Below, piece by piece: positions 28,706-38,335 of a stretch of DNA of 64,000 nt. The stretch covers positions 1-64,000 of the forward strand of contig NZ_LLXV01000039.1 in the NCBI RefSeq assembly GCF_001431665.1, in the 5' to 3' direction. Made by a program: the position numbers and the translations under genes. Source of the DNA: Stenotrophomonas beteli. Lineage in GTDB: Bacteria > Pseudomonadota > Gammaproteobacteria > Xanthomonadales > Xanthomonadaceae. Numbering within the stretch: position 1 is the stretch's first letter; each line of letters begins with the position of its first letter. The notes under the pieces were generated by a model. That model made no database searches, was not told where the DNA came from, and saw only the letters and a list, made by a program, of their open reading frames with translations.

Positions 28706-30033
28706 TGGCGACGCTCGCCGCAACCCCGCTGGCCGCGGAGGGGCGCCCCTGGCGGCGTGCCCTGCTGTGGCTGGCCCTGCTCGGCCCGTTCTTCTTTGCC
28801 AGTTATGGCTTCGCCAACTGGATGGCCGGCCGCCACGCCACCTTGCCGGTGATGGCGTTCGCATGGGAGACACGCATCCCGTTCGTGCCGTGGACGATCG
28901 TGCCGTACTGGTCGATCGACCTGTTCTACGCGATCTCGTTCTTCCTGTGCCGGCGGCGGCTGGAACTGGACCGGCACGCGTTGCGCCTGCTCAGTGCACA
29001 GCTGATCGCGGTGACCTGCTTCCTGCTGTGGCCGCTGCGCTTCAGCTTCGAGCGGCCGGAGATCGGCGGCGTTTTCGGCTGGCTGTTCGATGTGCTGCTG
29101 GGCTTCGACAAGCCGTTCAACCAGGCGCCATCGCTGCACATCGTGCTGCTGATCGTGCTGTGGGTGAAGTTCGCGCAGTACCTGCACGGCGTCTGGCGCT
29201 GGGTGCTGCACGTGTGGGCGCTGCTGATCGGTGTTTCGGTGCTGACCACGTTCCAGCACCACTTCATCGACATCCCGACCGGCCTGCTGGCCGGGTGGCT
29301 GTGCGTGTGGCTGTGGCCGGAGCAGGGCACGCCACCGTTGCGGGCCTGGCATGCCGCCCGCGATGCGAAGCGCTGGCGCCTGGCGATGCTGTACCTGCTC
29401 GGGGCCATAGCGTTGCTGGTGCCGGTTGTCGTGCTGCGGGGTGCCGCGCTGTGGCTGCTGTGGCCGGTGGTGTCGCTGCTGCTGGTGGCGATGGCCTACG
29501 CCGGGCTGGGCACGGCGGTGTTCCAGAAGCGCGCCGATGGGCGCCTGAGCATGGCCGCGCGCTGGCTGCTGGCGCCCTACCTCGGCGCGGCCTGGATCAA
29601 CTCACGGCTGTGGACGCGGCGCGCGCCGCAGCCGGTGGCGGTGCTGGATGGCGTGTGGCTGGGCCGCATTCCCAACGGTGCATTGCCGCCACCGCTGATG
29701 GCGGTGGTGGATGCCTGTGCCGAGTTGTCCTGCCGTGCACCGGGCGCCACCTACGCCAGCGTGCCGATGCTGGATCTGCTGGTGCCGAGCGCGGCACAGC
29801 TGCGCGAGGCGGCCGAGGCCATCGAGCGGCTGCGTGCGCACGGCCCGCTGCTGGTGTGCTGCGCGCTGGGCTACTCGCGCAGTGCGGCCAGCGTGGCCAC
29901 CTGGCTGTTGCGCAGCGGTCGCGCGGCGGATGTCGAGGCGGCGGTGTCGATTGTGCGTGGCGTGCGCCCCGGCATCGTGCTGGGCGAAGCGCACCTGCGC
30001 GCGATTGCCGTCGCGGCCGGAGACCCAGCATGA
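28705..30033 (+). CDS. PAP2 phosphatase fused to dual-specificity phosphatase, YnbD-like
   Basis: The 442-residue membrane protein joins a PAP2-type lipid phosphatase (about 1-210) with a cysteine-based phosphatase (about 300-440). PAP2 hallmarks are KPFNQAPSLHIVLLIVLW and TTFQHHFIDIPTGLLAGW, with several membrane helices. The C-terminal domain has the P-loop VCCALGYSRSAAS, fitting Cx5R, as in dual-specificity phosphatases acting on lipids or proteins. ATG 28705 overlaps the preceding stop (TGATG); an in-frame GTG lies one codon earlier. E. coli YnbD has the same domain pair. It probably dephosphorylates a phosphatidyl intermediate made by the YnbA-like enzyme. Confidence 0.87.
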   Translation: MATLAATPLAAEGRPWRRALLWLALLGPFFFASYGFANWMAGRHATLPVMAFAWETRIPFVPWTIVPYWSIDLFYAISFFLCRRRLELDRHALRLLSAQLIAVTCFLLWPLRFSFERPEIGGVFGWLFDVLLGFDKPFNQAPSLHIVLLIVLWVKFAQYLHGVWRWVLHVWALLIGVSVLTTFQHHFIDIPTGLLAGWLCVWLWPEQGTPPLRAWHAARDAKRWRLAMLYLLGAIALLVPVVVLRGAALWLLWPVVSLLLVAMAYAGLGTAVFQKRADGRLSMAARWLLAPYLGAAWINSRLWTRRAPQPVAVLDGVWLGRIPNGALPPPLMAVVDACAELSCRAPGATYASVPMLDLLVPSAAQLREAAEAIERLRAHGPLLVCCALGYSRSAASVATWLLRSGRAADVEAAVSIVRGVRPGIVLGEAHLRAIAVAAGDPA

Positions 30034-30467
30034 GCACGACGCCGGACATTGCGGCCATGCGGCTGCTGCTGCGGCAGGGGCGTTGGCCTGCGTTGCTGTC
30101 GCTGGGGCTGCTGCTGGCGGGCGTGCTGCTGCTCGGCCTGGAGCCGGGGCTGGCGATGATCGCCGCTGGCCTGGTGCTGCTCAGCGTCGGGGCCGGACTC
30201 GCACAGGGCTACCACGCATGGCGGGTGGAGCTGGATGCCAGCCTGCTGCAGTTGCTCGGCGATGAAGGCCTGGACGGTGATGCCGCCGCGCGCCGGATCG
30301 ATCAGCTGCTGCACGACAGTGGCCTGCGCCGCTTACAGCCGGATGCGCCGCTGCGTGGCTGGGACACACGCTGGGCCGGCATGCGCCGGTTGCTGCTGCG
30401 CCAGTATCTGTTGACCGCCGTGCAGGTTGCACTGCTGGTGCTGGCCGTGGTGTGGCCGCAGACGTGA
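30030..30467 (+). CDS. Small membrane protein of the lipid operon
   Basis: The 145-residue protein has two adjacent hydrophobic helices (WPALLSLGLLLAGVLLLGL at about 20-38, GLAMIAAGLVLLSVGAGLAQ at about 42-61), a soluble loop of about 55 residues containing DGDAAARRIDQLLHDSGLRR, and a last helix at the C-terminus (LLTAVQVALLVLAVVWP). Function is not recognised and E. coli ynbABCD has no obvious counterpart. The start overlaps the preceding stop (ATGA) and the acyltransferase gene starts 13 bases later, so it is embedded in the operon. Confidence 0.8.
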   Translation: MSTTPDIAAMRLLLRQGRWPALLSLGLLLAGVLLLGLEPGLAMIAAGLVLLSVGAGLAQGYHAWRVELDASLLQLLGDEGLDGDAAARRIDQLLHDSGLRRLQPDAPLRGWDTRWAGMRRLLLRQYLLTAVQVALLVLAVVWPQT

Positions 30468-30480
30468 ACGGGAGGAACCG

Positions 30481-31110
30481 ATGTTCGCCGAACTGATTGC
30501 GCGCGCCTGCAGTGGCGCGATCCATGTGGTAACCGGCGCGCGTGCGCTGTGGATCGGCTGCGCGCCGTCCAGCGAGCACCGTGTCTACTACGGCAACCAT
30601 GCCAGCCATGGTGACTTCGTGCTGATCTGGTCGTCGATGCCGCCGGCCCTGCGCCGCCGGGTGCGACCGGTGGCGGCGGCCGAATACTGGCAGCGCGACG
30701 GCCTGCGCCGCTACCTGATCGATGCGGTGTTCAACGGCGTGCTGGTCGAGCGCGAGGCGGGTCATCGCCAGCAGGATCCGTTGCAGGTACTGCGCGAGGC
30801 CGTCGACGAAGGCTGCTCGCTGATCCTGTTCCCGGAAGGGACACGCAACGTCGGCGACGAGCCGCTGCTGCCGTTCAAGAGCGGCATCTACCACCTGGCG
30901 CGGCAGCGCCCGGAACTGGAGTTCGTGCCGGTGTGGATCGACAACCTGAAGCGGGTGATGCCGAAGGGGCGGTTCCTGCCACTGCCGCTGCTGTGCACGG
31001 CCACCTTCGGCACGCCGCTGCGGTTGCAGGCCGATGAGGACAAGGCTGCGTTCCTGGCACGCAGCCGCCAGGCGCTGCTGGACCTGGCGCCGAATGGAGG
31101 GCGTGCATGA
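30481..31110 (+). CDS. PlsC-like lysophospholipid acyltransferase
   Basis: The 209-residue protein has the acyltransferase motifs NHASHGD (NHx4D form, residues 39-45), the glycerol-phosphate-binding FPEGTRNVGD near 120, and PVWIDNLKRVMPKG late in the chain. Such enzymes acylate lysophospholipids such as lysophosphatidic acid. ATG 30481 follows GGGAGGA. It overlaps the next gene by 4 bases. In this operon it would supply or remodel the acyl chains of the product lipid; the substrate is not known. Confidence 0.87.
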   Translation: MFAELIARACSGAIHVVTGARALWIGCAPSSEHRVYYGNHASHGDFVLIWSSMPPALRRRVRPVAAAEYWQRDGLRRYLIDAVFNGVLVEREAGHRQQDPLQVLREAVDEGCSLILFPEGTRNVGDEPLLPFKSGIYHLARQRPELEFVPVWIDNLKRVMPKGRFLPLPLLCTATFGTPLRLQADEDKAAFLARSRQALLDLAPNGGRA

Positions 31111-32102
31111 GTTTCCTGATCGATGTTTCCGGCGACCTGGCAGCGCAGAGCGTGGGCCAGCAGACCGGGCTGCTGTTCGCCGGCGTCGGTGCGGTGCTGG
31201 TCGTGGCCACGCTGGTGTCCGAAACACTGCGCTGGCGCCAGCGCGGGCAGCCCAGCGCAGTGATCGCCAATCTGGTCTCGCGCATCCGTGCGTGGTGGGT
31301 GATGGCCATCGTGGTCGGCGGCGCGTTGCTGTTCGGCCGTGCCGGCGTGATCGTGTTGTTCGCGATCATCTCGTTGTTCGCGCTGCGCGAGTTCATCACC
31401 CTGGCGCCGACGCGCTCGGGTGACTACTACGCGCTGCTGGCCGCGTTCTACATCGTGCTGCCGTGGCAGTACTACCTGGTGTGGATCGACTGGTATGGCA
31501 TGTACACGCTGCTGATCCCGGTCTATGCGTTCCTGTTCCTGCCGATCCTGTCCACCATCGGTGGCGATACCACGCACTACCTGGAGCGGACGGCGAAGGT
31601 GCAGTGGGGGCTGATGATCTGCGTGTTCTGCATCTCGCATGTGCCGCTGCTGCTCAACCTGCATGTGCCCGGGCATGACCCGGCGCGCAACGTGCTGCTG
31701 TTTGCCTTCCTGGTGATCGTGGTGCAGTCCTCGGATGTGCTGCAGTACATCTGGGGCAAGCTGCTGGGCCGGCACCTGATCGCCCCGAAGCTGTCGCCGT
31801 CGAAGACGGTGGAGGGCTTCGTGGGCGGCGTGCTGAGCGCCAGCGCGCTGGGCGCGGCATTGTGGTGGATCACCCCGTTCACCCCGCTGCAGGCGTTCGG
31901 CCTGTCGCTGCTGATCAACCTGATGGGGTTCTGGGGCGGCCTGGTGATGTCGGCAATCAAGCGTGACCGTGGCATCAAGGACTGGGGCCACATGATCGAG
32001 GGCCATGGCGGCATGCTCGACCGGCTCGATTCGGTGTGTTTTGCCGCGCCGGTGTTCTTCCACGTGGTGCGGTATTACTGGAAGGCGGGCGGGGGCGGGT
32101 GA
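31107..32102 (+). CDS. Phosphatidate cytidylyltransferase-like protein, YnbB-like
   Basis: The 331-residue polytopic membrane protein of the CdsA family makes CDP-diacylglycerol from phosphatidate and CTP. The family signature lies near the C-terminus: KLSPSKTVEGFVGGVL (about 230-245), then KRDRGIKDWGHMIEGHGG and MLDRLDS (about 288-312). About eight membrane helices are visible. As the last gene of an operon with a CDP-alcohol phosphatidyltransferase it would provide that enzyme's substrate. It is longer than housekeeping CdsA and is probably a second, dedicated copy; the essential cdsA is expected elsewhere. Confidence 0.88.
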   Translation: MSFLIDVSGDLAAQSVGQQTGLLFAGVGAVLVVATLVSETLRWRQRGQPSAVIANLVSRIRAWWVMAIVVGGALLFGRAGVIVLFAIISLFALREFITLAPTRSGDYYALLAAFYIVLPWQYYLVWIDWYGMYTLLIPVYAFLFLPILSTIGGDTTHYLERTAKVQWGLMICVFCISHVPLLLNLHVPGHDPARNVLLFAFLVIVVQSSDVLQYIWGKLLGRHLIAPKLSPSKTVEGFVGGVLSASALGAALWWITPFTPLQAFGLSLLINLMGFWGGLVMSAIKRDRGIKDWGHMIEGHGGMLDRLDSVCFAAPVFFHVVRYYWKAGGGG

Positions 32103-32117
32103 TACTGCCGGGCTTTC

Positions 32118-32165
32118 ATCCACGCATGGCGTGGATCTGCGGGTAGTGCCGGCCGCTGGCCGGCA
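32118..32165. repeat. Two palindromes after the lipid operon
   Basis: An ATCCACGC-ATG-GCGTGGAT palindrome (32118-32136, identical to that at 22279) is followed by a GTAG-headed REP at 32143-32165 with core TGCCGGCC-GCT-GGCCGGCA. They occupy the space between the convergent lipid operon and fis. No intrinsic terminator with a T-run is seen here. Confidence 0.8.
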
Positions 32166-32230
32166 ACTGCAACATCCTGGCATCGTTCGTGGGGTTGCCA
32201 GGCAGCGGCCCGCACGATCCAGGCATGCGC

Positions 32231-32620
<390 letters not shown>

Positions 32621-33400
32621 TCACAGGAAGTCGAAGGTGAATGCGACGGTTGACGCAGCGGGTTCCTGTACGCGGAAGGCAATGCGTGCGCTCTGGCCGG
32701 GTTCCAGCAGGGCCGCGCCAGGGGTCTCGCCCAGATACTGCGCGGGTGCGAACACGCCACTGCCGATGATCCGTCCGTCGGCATCGGACAGCGACAGGCG
32801 CAGGTCCGGCCATGCCTGTGCCCAGCGTGCATCGTTGCGGATGCTGGCCTGTACCTGCAGCACGCCGGGCTGTCCGGGCAGCGGGCGGATCTCGCGGCTG
32901 GTCATGGTGAACGCGGCAGGCTCGTGCCAGGCCGGCAGGTCGCAGCGCAGCGCGCCACACAACGCGCTCAACCAGCCGCGGTTGCCGGCGTCGGCGGCCA
33001 GCCGCGCGCGATCGGCCAGTACGCTCTGCAGCAACAGCAGCAGTGCCAGCCCGGCCACCAGCGCCCAGTGCCAGCGTGGCGTCGGCAGGGCGCGGGGGCG
33101 CGTGGTGCCGAGGAAGCTCGGGGCGTCGCGCGCGGCTACCGGTGCCGTTGTGTGCGCGACGTCGGGCGGGCCCAGCGCCGCCTGTTCTTCGATGACCGCC
33201 GCATCGGCGTGCGGCCCGTCGGCCTGCTCCGGTGCCGCCACCTGGAGCGTCGCTTCAGGTGACGCCTCGGTGGTGTTGCCCGGCGTGTCATTCGCCACCG
33301 GGTCCGGTGCGTGCGCATCACCTGCAGGTGCGGCGGTACGCTCCGGCGTGGCGTGCAGGAAAGTGGCCAGGGGGCGGCGCGGCGGGTTCGGCTCGGACAT
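32621..33400 (-). CDS. DUF3426 membrane protein lacking the zinc-ribbon
   Basis: The 259-residue protein has an N-terminal disordered region rich in Ala, Pro, Glu and Thr, one membrane helix at about 110-127 (WALVAGLALLLLLQSV), and a periplasmic C-terminal DUF3426 domain (MTSREIRPLPGQPGVLQVQA, AQAWPDLRLSLSDADG). Family members usually begin with a short MJ0042-type zinc finger (CxxC pairs); no such cysteines are present here. ATG 33400 (MSEPNPPRRP) is the chosen start. It sits between prmA and fis, a conserved place for the family; function unknown. Confidence 0.8.
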   Translation of the reverse strand: MSEPNPPRRPLATFLHATPERTAAPAGDAHAPDPVANDTPGNTTEASPEATLQVAAPEQADGPHADAAVIEEQAALGPPDVAHTTAPVAARDAPSFLGTTRPRALPTPRWHWALVAGLALLLLLQSVLADRARLAADAGNRGWLSALCGALRCDLPAWHEPAAFTMTSREIRPLPGQPGVLQVQASIRNDARWAQAWPDLRLSLSDADGRIIGSGVFAPAQYLGETPGAALLEPGQSARIAFRVQEPAASTVAFTFDFL

Positions 33401-33442
33401 GCTCAGGGCGCGGGCTCGGATCCAGCAGTCATTCAACCACGA

Positions 33443-34363
33443 TCAGGCGCGGCGCACGCCGGTGATGCGCATCCAGTCGCCATCCTGGGTGGCCTGCAGA
33501 TCATCGAACCAGGCGGCATAGCGCTGCAGCAGTTCGCCTTCCTGGCCGTGCAGGATGCCGGACAGCGCGATGCGGCCCGCCGGGGCCACGCGCGCGGCCA
33601 GCAGTTCGGCCAACGCATCCAGCGCCGAGGCGAGGATGTTGGCGACCACGATCGGATAGGTGGCGACCGGTTCGTCCTGCGGCAGGTAGACCTGCATGCG
33701 TGCCTGCTCGCCGTTGCGTTCGGCATTGTCGGCGGTGGCGACCAGGGCCTGCGGATCGTTGTCCACGCCGATCGCTTCGGCCGCGCCCAGCTTCAGCGCG
33801 GCCAGCGCCAGGATGCCCGAGCCACAGCCGAAGTCGAGCACGCGCTGGCCCTGCAGCAGGCCATCCACGGCCAGCTGGTCCAGCCAGCGCAGGCACAGCG
33901 CGGTGGTGGGGTGGGTGCCCGAGCCGAAGGCCAGGCCCGGATCCAGTCGTACCACGGCGGCGTCGGCACTCTGCGCGGCGTCCGGCAGGTCATGGTTCCA
34001 CGGCACGATCCAGGTACGGCTGCCGAAATCCATCGGCTGGAACTGGTCCAGCCAGGCGCGTTCCCAGTCTTCGTCCTCGACGGCACGGAAGCTGCCGCCG
34101 CTCCAGTCCAGCTCGGGGTCGAAGGCTTCCAGGGCGGCCAGCAGCAGCAGCGCGTTGCTGTCGGCGGGGAACAGCGCGCTCAGCACCAGGGTGTCCCACA
34201 GCGGCGTCTCACCCACGCCCGGCTCGAGGATGGCCTGCTCGTTGCTGGTGTCCGCCTCGGCATCGAGCAGCGTGACAGCCAGCGCGCCCACGTCCTCCAG
34301 CGCGTTCTCATAGCGGGGCTGGGTGGCTTCGGTGCAACGCAGGGTCAGTTCCAGGAACGGCAT
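33443..34363 (-). CDS. prmA: Ribosomal protein L11 methyltransferase
   Basis: PrmA trimethylates ribosomal protein L11. The 306-residue product has the N-terminal substrate-recognition domain ([10 protein letters not shown], then [20 protein letters not shown]) and a C-terminal SAM domain with [15 protein letters not shown], motif [40 protein letters not shown], and [16 protein letters not shown] 34363 gives the family N-terminus; a Met five codons upstream is less likely. Confidence 0.96.
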   Translation of the reverse strand: MPFLELTLRCTEATQPRYENALEDVGALAVTLLDAEADTSNEQAILEPGVGETPLWDTLVLSALFPADSNALLLLAALEAFDPELDWSGGSFRAVEDEDWERAWLDQFQPMDFGSRTWIVPWNHDLPDAAQSADAAVVRLDPGLAFGSGTHPTTALCLRWLDQLAVDGLLQGQRVLDFGCGSGILALAALKLGAAEAIGVDNDPQALVATADNAERNGEQARMQVYLPQDEPVATYPIVVANILASALDALAELLAARVAPAGRIALSGILHGQEGELLQRYAAWFDDLQATQDGDWMRITGVRRA

Positions 34364-34528
34364 GGCGGTGGGGGGCAATGGCGGGAAAGGGGGCCATGCT
34401 AGACCATCGGGGCGTCTCCGTATTGCCTGAGATGCCCCTGCTGGATGAACGGGGCGGATTCAGACAGGCCTGCCGGGCCTTGCTAAACTCGGCGCTTTCC
34501 TGTGCGCTGTGAACGATCACCGCTGCTG

Positions 34529-35494
34529 ATGGCCCTGGCTCCGACCCTCAAAACCTGGTTGCTCGTGCTGCCGGCGGTGGCCGTGCTGGGCGTGGCCGGG
34601 TATCGGGCCAGCGGCCACGTGGTGGCGCCGCCGGTCGTGCGGGCGGACGCACCGGCCGTGGTCCCGGCGGTGGACAACACCGCCGCGTTGCCCGTGGTGC
34701 CCGAGGCGCTGGCGCGCCGGCTGGCCACCTTCGAGCGCAGCGATGCGTTGCCGTCGGGCCTGCCGCTGGACCTTCGGGCCGACATCGAAGACGCCAACGA
34801 CCTGTATGCCTACGCGCAGCGCCTGCGTGCCCAGGCTGACGGCGGCAATCACGAGGCGCGCTGGATGCTCAGCCGGGTGTACGACTACTGCGCGCAGTAC
34901 GCCCTGGATCCCGGCGGCTACCGCCTGGACAACAATGTGCTGAGTGGACTGGGGTTGACCGCCGCGCCGGCCATGGTCGAGGCACGCGAGCGCGTTGCGC
35001 AGCGATGCGGCGGCTTCGTGCCGGGCGACAAGCTGGGCGCGGCGCTGGTGCTGTCCGAACGTCGCAAGGCCGCCGCACAGGGCAACCTGGCCGCCGAGGC
35101 ATCGCTGTTCGCTGAAGGCGAACCGCTGCACGACTCGCCCGAATACCGCCGTGACCTGGTCGAGCGCGTGCGTACCTCGCATGACCCGGAGGCCTACATG
35201 GCCATCGCGCCCGGCATGGGTGTGCGTGCGGCCGGCGACAGCGCGCTGGAGGGCCTGGTGGCCGGCGAGCAGCTGAGCGAACTGGCCTGGCGGCTTGCAG
35301 CCTGCGAACTCGGTCTACCGTGTGGGGCCGACAGCGTGCTGGTCAACAGTTTTTGTGCGAACGGAGGGATCTGTTCGCAGGATGGGACGCAGGATTTCCG
35401 GGATTTCGTATATGACGCTGCGGTTTCACCGCAAGGTGCTGGGAAGATGAAGGAATGGATCAAGCGATTGATTGGAAAGAGGGACGGGCGATGA
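34529..35494 (+). CDS. Membrane-anchored or secreted protein of unknown function
   Basis: The 321-residue product begins MALAPTLKTWLLVLPAVAVLGVAGY, an N-terminal membrane anchor or signal peptide. A Pro/Val/Ala linker (about 38-65) leads to a helical domain with Sel1-like or TPR-like phrases (AQADGGNHEARWMLSRVYDY, RKAAAQGNLAAEASLFAEGE), and a C-terminal cysteine cluster (LACELGL with CGADS, FCANGGICSQDG) suggests disulfides in the periplasm. ATG 34529 is preferred over GTG 34502. It overlaps the next gene by 4 bases. Function not recognised. Confidence 0.7.
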   Translation: MALAPTLKTWLLVLPAVAVLGVAGYRASGHVVAPPVVRADAPAVVPAVDNTAALPVVPEALARRLATFERSDALPSGLPLDLRADIEDANDLYAYAQRLRAQADGGNHEARWMLSRVYDYCAQYALDPGGYRLDNNVLSGLGLTAAPAMVEARERVAQRCGGFVPGDKLGAALVLSERRKAAAQGNLAAEASLFAEGEPLHDSPEYRRDLVERVRTSHDPEAYMAIAPGMGVRAAGDSALEGLVAGEQLSELAWRLAACELGLPCGADSVLVNSFCANGGICSQDGTQDFRDFVYDAAVSPQGAGKMKEWIKRLIGKRDGR

Positions 35495-35865
35495 ATTACC
35501 GTCGATTCCTGCATGGGGCGAAGTTCTGGTTCTGGGTGGCGCTGTTCGTGGCCTACTCGGCCGGTGCGGTTGGCCTGTTGATGATCGATACCTATGAGGA
35601 CCGCTACCGTCATCTGTCGAAGGTGGAACTGACCACGGTGAAGGCACCGGAAGACATACGCCGCACCGGTGCCAGCCAGGTGGCGGCGGTCTATCGTGCG
35701 CAGACCGGCATGCCGTTCACCTCGCTTCCGGCCGGCAGCACCTTCCAGGTGGTGTGGCCGGACGGCTCGACCGAGACCATGGTGATCGTCGATCCGAGCT
35801 CGCCCAACGGCGTACGCCCGTTGGCGAAGTCGCAGATTCCGGCCGAAGCGGCCAGCAAGCGCTGA
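35491..35865 (+). CDS. Single-pass membrane protein of unknown function
   Basis: The 124-residue protein has one membrane helix at about 13-33 (FWFWVALFVAYSAGAVGLLM) and a short periplasmic domain with strands STFQVVWPDGSTETMVIVD. The start ATG overlaps the stop of the preceding gene (ATGA), so the two are translated as a pair and may work together at the membrane. No family recognised. A REP pair follows 10 bases after the stop. Confidence 0.7.
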   Translation: MNYRRFLHGAKFWFWVALFVAYSAGAVGLLMIDTYEDRYRHLSKVELTTVKAPEDIRRTGASQVAAVYRAQTGMPFTSLPAGSTFQVVWPDGSTETMVIVDPSSPNGVRPLAKSQIPAEAASKR

Positions 35866-35875
35866 TGCGCCTGCC

Positions 35876-35936
35876 GTAGAGCCGGGCCCACGCTCGGCTG
35901 AGCTTGCCAGCAAGCCGAGCATGGGCTCGGCTTTAC
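35876..35936. repeat. Inverted pair of GTAG-type REPs
   Basis: The direct element 35876-35899 has head GTAG and core AGCCGGGCCCACGCTCGGCT. The inverted element 35913-35936 has core AGCCGAGCATGGGCTCGGCT and an imperfect tail TTAC. They lie between the convergent small membrane protein gene and accC. Confidence 0.85.
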
Positions 35937-35942
35937 AGCAAC

Positions 35943-35973
35943 AAAAAAAGGGCGGGGATTTCCCCGCCCTTTT
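35943..35973 (-). terminator. Intrinsic terminator of the accBC operon
   Basis: The 12-bp stem AAAAGGGCGGGG / CCCCGCCCTTTT (35946-35957 and 35962-35973), read on the minus strand, is followed by seven T residues. It lies 23 bases after the accC stop. Confidence 0.93.
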
Positions 35974-35995
35974 CATGTCCAGCGCCTGGCGCCGA

Positions 35996-37363
35996 TCAGG
36001 TCAGCGCGATCGGCTTGTTCTTGCGTTCGGCCAGTCGTTTTTCCAGGTAGTGGATGTTCTGGCCACCGGCCTGGAAGCCCTTGTCGCGCATGATCCGCTG
36101 CTGCAGGGCGATGTTGGTCTTGATGCCATCGACCACCATCTCGCTCAGCGCCACCCGCATGCGGGCGATGGCGGTTTCGCGGTCCGGGCCGTGCACGATC
36201 AGCTTGCCGATCATCGAATCGTAGTTGGACGGCACGCGGTAGCCACTGTAGATGTGGGTGTCCACGCGCACGCCCGGGCCACCCGGGGGATGGAAGCCGG
36301 TGATGGTGCCCGGGCTCGGCACGAAGGTCTCAGCGTCTTCGGCATTGATGCGGCACTCGATGGCATGGCCGGTCAGCACCACGTCGCTCTGCTTGATCGA
36401 CAGCTTCTGGCCGGCGGCGATCTTCAGCTGCTCGGCCACCAGGTCGATGCCGGTGACCATTTCGGTGACCGGATGTTCCACCTGGATGCGGGTGTTCATT
36501 TCGATGAAGTAGAAGCGGCCGTCCTCGTACAGGAACTCGAACGTGCCGGCGCCGCGGTAGCCGATGCGCACGCAGGCTTCGGTGCACACCTTGCCGATCT
36601 GCTCGCGCTGTTCGGCGGTGATGCCCGGTGCCGGGGCTTCTTCCACCACCTTCTGGTGGCGGCGCTGCATCGAGCAGTCGCGCTCACCCAGGTGGATGGC
36701 ATTGCCCTGGCCATCGGCCAGCACCTGGATCTCCACATGGCGCGGATTTTCCAGGAACTTCTCCATGTAGACCTCGCCATTGCCGAACGCGGCCTTGGCC
36801 TCGCTCTTGGTGGTTTCGATCGAGGTCTTCAGCGAGGCTTCGGCGTGCACCACGCGCATGCCGCGGCCGCCACCGCCGCCAGCGGCCTTGATGATGACCG
36901 GGTAGCCGATCTCGCGGGCGATCTTGGTGTTGGCCACGATGTCGTCGCCCAGCGGGCCACCCGAACCGGGCACGCACGGCACGCCGGCGGCCTTCATCGC
37001 GCGGATCGCTTCGACCTTGTCACCCATCATGCGGATGGTGTCGGCCTTGGGGCCGATGAAGATGAAGCCGGACTCCTCCACGCGCTCGGCGAAGTCGGCG
37101 TTCTCCGACAGGAAGCCGTAGCCCGGGTGGATGGCCTGGGCGTCGGTGACTTCAGCGGCGGCGATCAGTGCCGGGATGTTCAGGTAGCTCTGCGGCGACG
37201 GTGCCGGGCCGATGCAGACCGACTCGTCGGCCATGGCCACGTGCTTGAGGTTGCGGTCGACCGTGGAGTGCACGGCCACCGTGCGGATGCCCAGGGTGTG
37301 GCACGCGCGCAGGATGCGCAGCGCGATCTCCCCTCGGTTGGCAATGACGACTTTGTCGAGCAT
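35996..37363 (-). CDS. accC: Biotin carboxylase subunit of acetyl-CoA carboxylase
   Basis: AccC carboxylates the biotin on AccB using ATP and bicarbonate, the first committed step of fatty-acid synthesis. The 455-residue ATP-grasp product begins [20 protein letters not shown] and contains the glycine-rich ATP loop [15 protein letters not shown] at about residues 159-173, [13 protein letters not shown], and the catalytic region [20 protein letters not shown] near 285-305. Twelve bases separate it from accB. Confidence 0.97.
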   Translation of the reverse strand: MLDKVVIANRGEIALRILRACHTLGIRTVAVHSTVDRNLKHVAMADESVCIGPAPSPQSYLNIPALIAAAEVTDAQAIHPGYGFLSENADFAERVEESGFIFIGPKADTIRMMGDKVEAIRAMKAAGVPCVPGSGGPLGDDIVANTKIAREIGYPVIIKAAGGGGGRGMRVVHAEASLKTSIETTKSEAKAAFGNGEVYMEKFLENPRHVEIQVLADGQGNAIHLGERDCSMQRRHQKVVEEAPAPGITAEQREQIGKVCTEACVRIGYRGAGTFEFLYEDGRFYFIEMNTRIQVEHPVTEMVTGIDLVAEQLKIAAGQKLSIKQSDVVLTGHAIECRINAEDAETFVPSPGTITGFHPPGGPGVRVDTHIYSGYRVPSNYDSMIGKLIVHGPDRETAIARMRVALSEMVVDGIKTNIALQQRIMRDKGFQAGGQNIHYLEKRLAERKNKPIALT

Positions 37364-37375
37364 GGCGTCCGCCCC

Positions 37376-37855
37376 TTAGCCGATCACGAACAGCGGCTGG
37401 TCGAACTCCACCGGCTGCCCGTTCTCGCCGAGGATGGCGACGATGGTGCCGGACGTGTCGGCTTCGATCGGGTTGAACATCTTCATCGCTTCGATGATGG
37501 CCAGGGTTTCGCCTTCCTTGACCTGCTGGCCAACGGTGACGAAGGCCGGCTTGTCCGGAGCGGACGAGGCATAGAAGGTGCCGACCATCGGCGAACGCAG
37601 CACGTGGCCTTCCGGCAGCGCCGGGCCCGGCTTGGCAGTGCCGCCGGTGGAGGCTTCGGTCGGCGACTGCATCGGCATCGCCTGCGGCGCCGGGGCGGCC
37701 GGGGCGGCATACACCGGGGCAGCGGCCGGGGCGGCATAGGCGGCCACCGGGGCGCGCGACAGGCGCACCGACTCTTCGCCTTCCTTGATTTCGATTTCAG
37801 CCAGGTTCGACTCTTCCAGCAGGTCGATCAGCTTCTTGATTTTGCGGAGATCCAT
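37376..37855 (-). CDS. accB: Biotin carboxyl carrier protein of acetyl-CoA carboxylase
   Basis: The 159-residue carrier has an N-terminal helical part ([20 protein letters not shown]), a flexible Ala/Pro linker at about 35-80, and a biotinyl domain at 82-159 with the biotin-accepting lysine in [12 protein letters not shown] (about residue 125) and a thumb-like [14 protein letters not shown] segment ([20 protein letters not shown]). The ribosome-binding site GAGG lies 7 bases before the ATG. It is cotranscribed with accC and probably with aroQ and the LprI-like gene upstream. Confidence 0.97.
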   Translation of the reverse strand: MDLRKIKKLIDLLEESNLAEIEIKEGEESVRLSRAPVAAYAAPAAAPVYAAPAAPAPQAMPMQSPTEASTGGTAKPGPALPEGHVLRSPMVGTFYASSAPDKPAFVTVGQQVKEGETLAIIEAMKMFNPIEADTSGTIVAILGENGQPVEFDQPLFVIG

Positions 37856-37909
37856 GGTGGCCTCTTTGCTCGTGATGTCAGTGTGGTGGAGAGTGCGGTT
37901 GCACTCGGT

Positions 37910-38335
37910 TCAAAGCAGTTCGTAGAACTCGCGCAGCTGCCGCGTACGGTCGCGCGTCTGGGTGATCAGGCATTGCATCTTCGCGGGGTTGCGCGAGGTG
38001 CCGTCTGCATTGAAGGCATACACCGCCTCGCAATCTGCATCGCGCAAGGTGATCCAGATGCGCTGGGCCTTCACCAGCTGCTGTTCGGCCACCGCGCAGC
38101 GGCTGCAGCTGCCATCGGTTGCCTGCGCCTTCAGTTCGCCACGCGCCTGCGCGTAGACGGCGTTCAATGCGCTGTCGGCATCATCCAGGCGATCGGAATC
38201 GCATATGTCGCGCTCGTAGCCGCCGCTTGCCTGTGCGCAGTCGATGCCTGCGGCCGCGCGCTCGGCAGCGACACTGGCGCCGCACAGACCGGCCCACAGC
38301 AGGATGCCGGCAAGCATGCGCGGCGGCATCTTCAC
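37910..38335 (-). CDS. Secreted LprI/DUF1311-like protein
   Basis: The 141-residue protein starts with a signal peptide ([25 protein letters not shown], cleavage near residue 25). The mature part resembles the LprI family: [29 protein letters not shown], a coiled helical pair, cysteine pairs ([11 protein letters not shown]), and [17 protein letters not shown]. Some LprI proteins inhibit lysozyme; that role is only possible here. It overlaps aroQ by 4 bases and lies inside the otherwise standard aroQ-accB-accC cluster, an unusual insertion. Confidence 0.8.
   Translation of the reverse strand: MKMPPRMLAGILLWAGLCGASVAAERAAAGIDCAQASGGYERDICDSDRLDDADSALNAVYAQARGELKAQATDGSCSRCAVAEQQLVKAQRIWITLRDADCEAVYAFNADGTSRNPAKMQCLITQTRDRTRQLREFYELL

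Noticed and set aside
28611..30467. 618-codon frame spanning the PAP2-phosphatase gene
   Set aside because: Only its last 145 codons (from ATG 30030) form a real gene; the earlier part is out of frame with the recognised phosphatase fusion.
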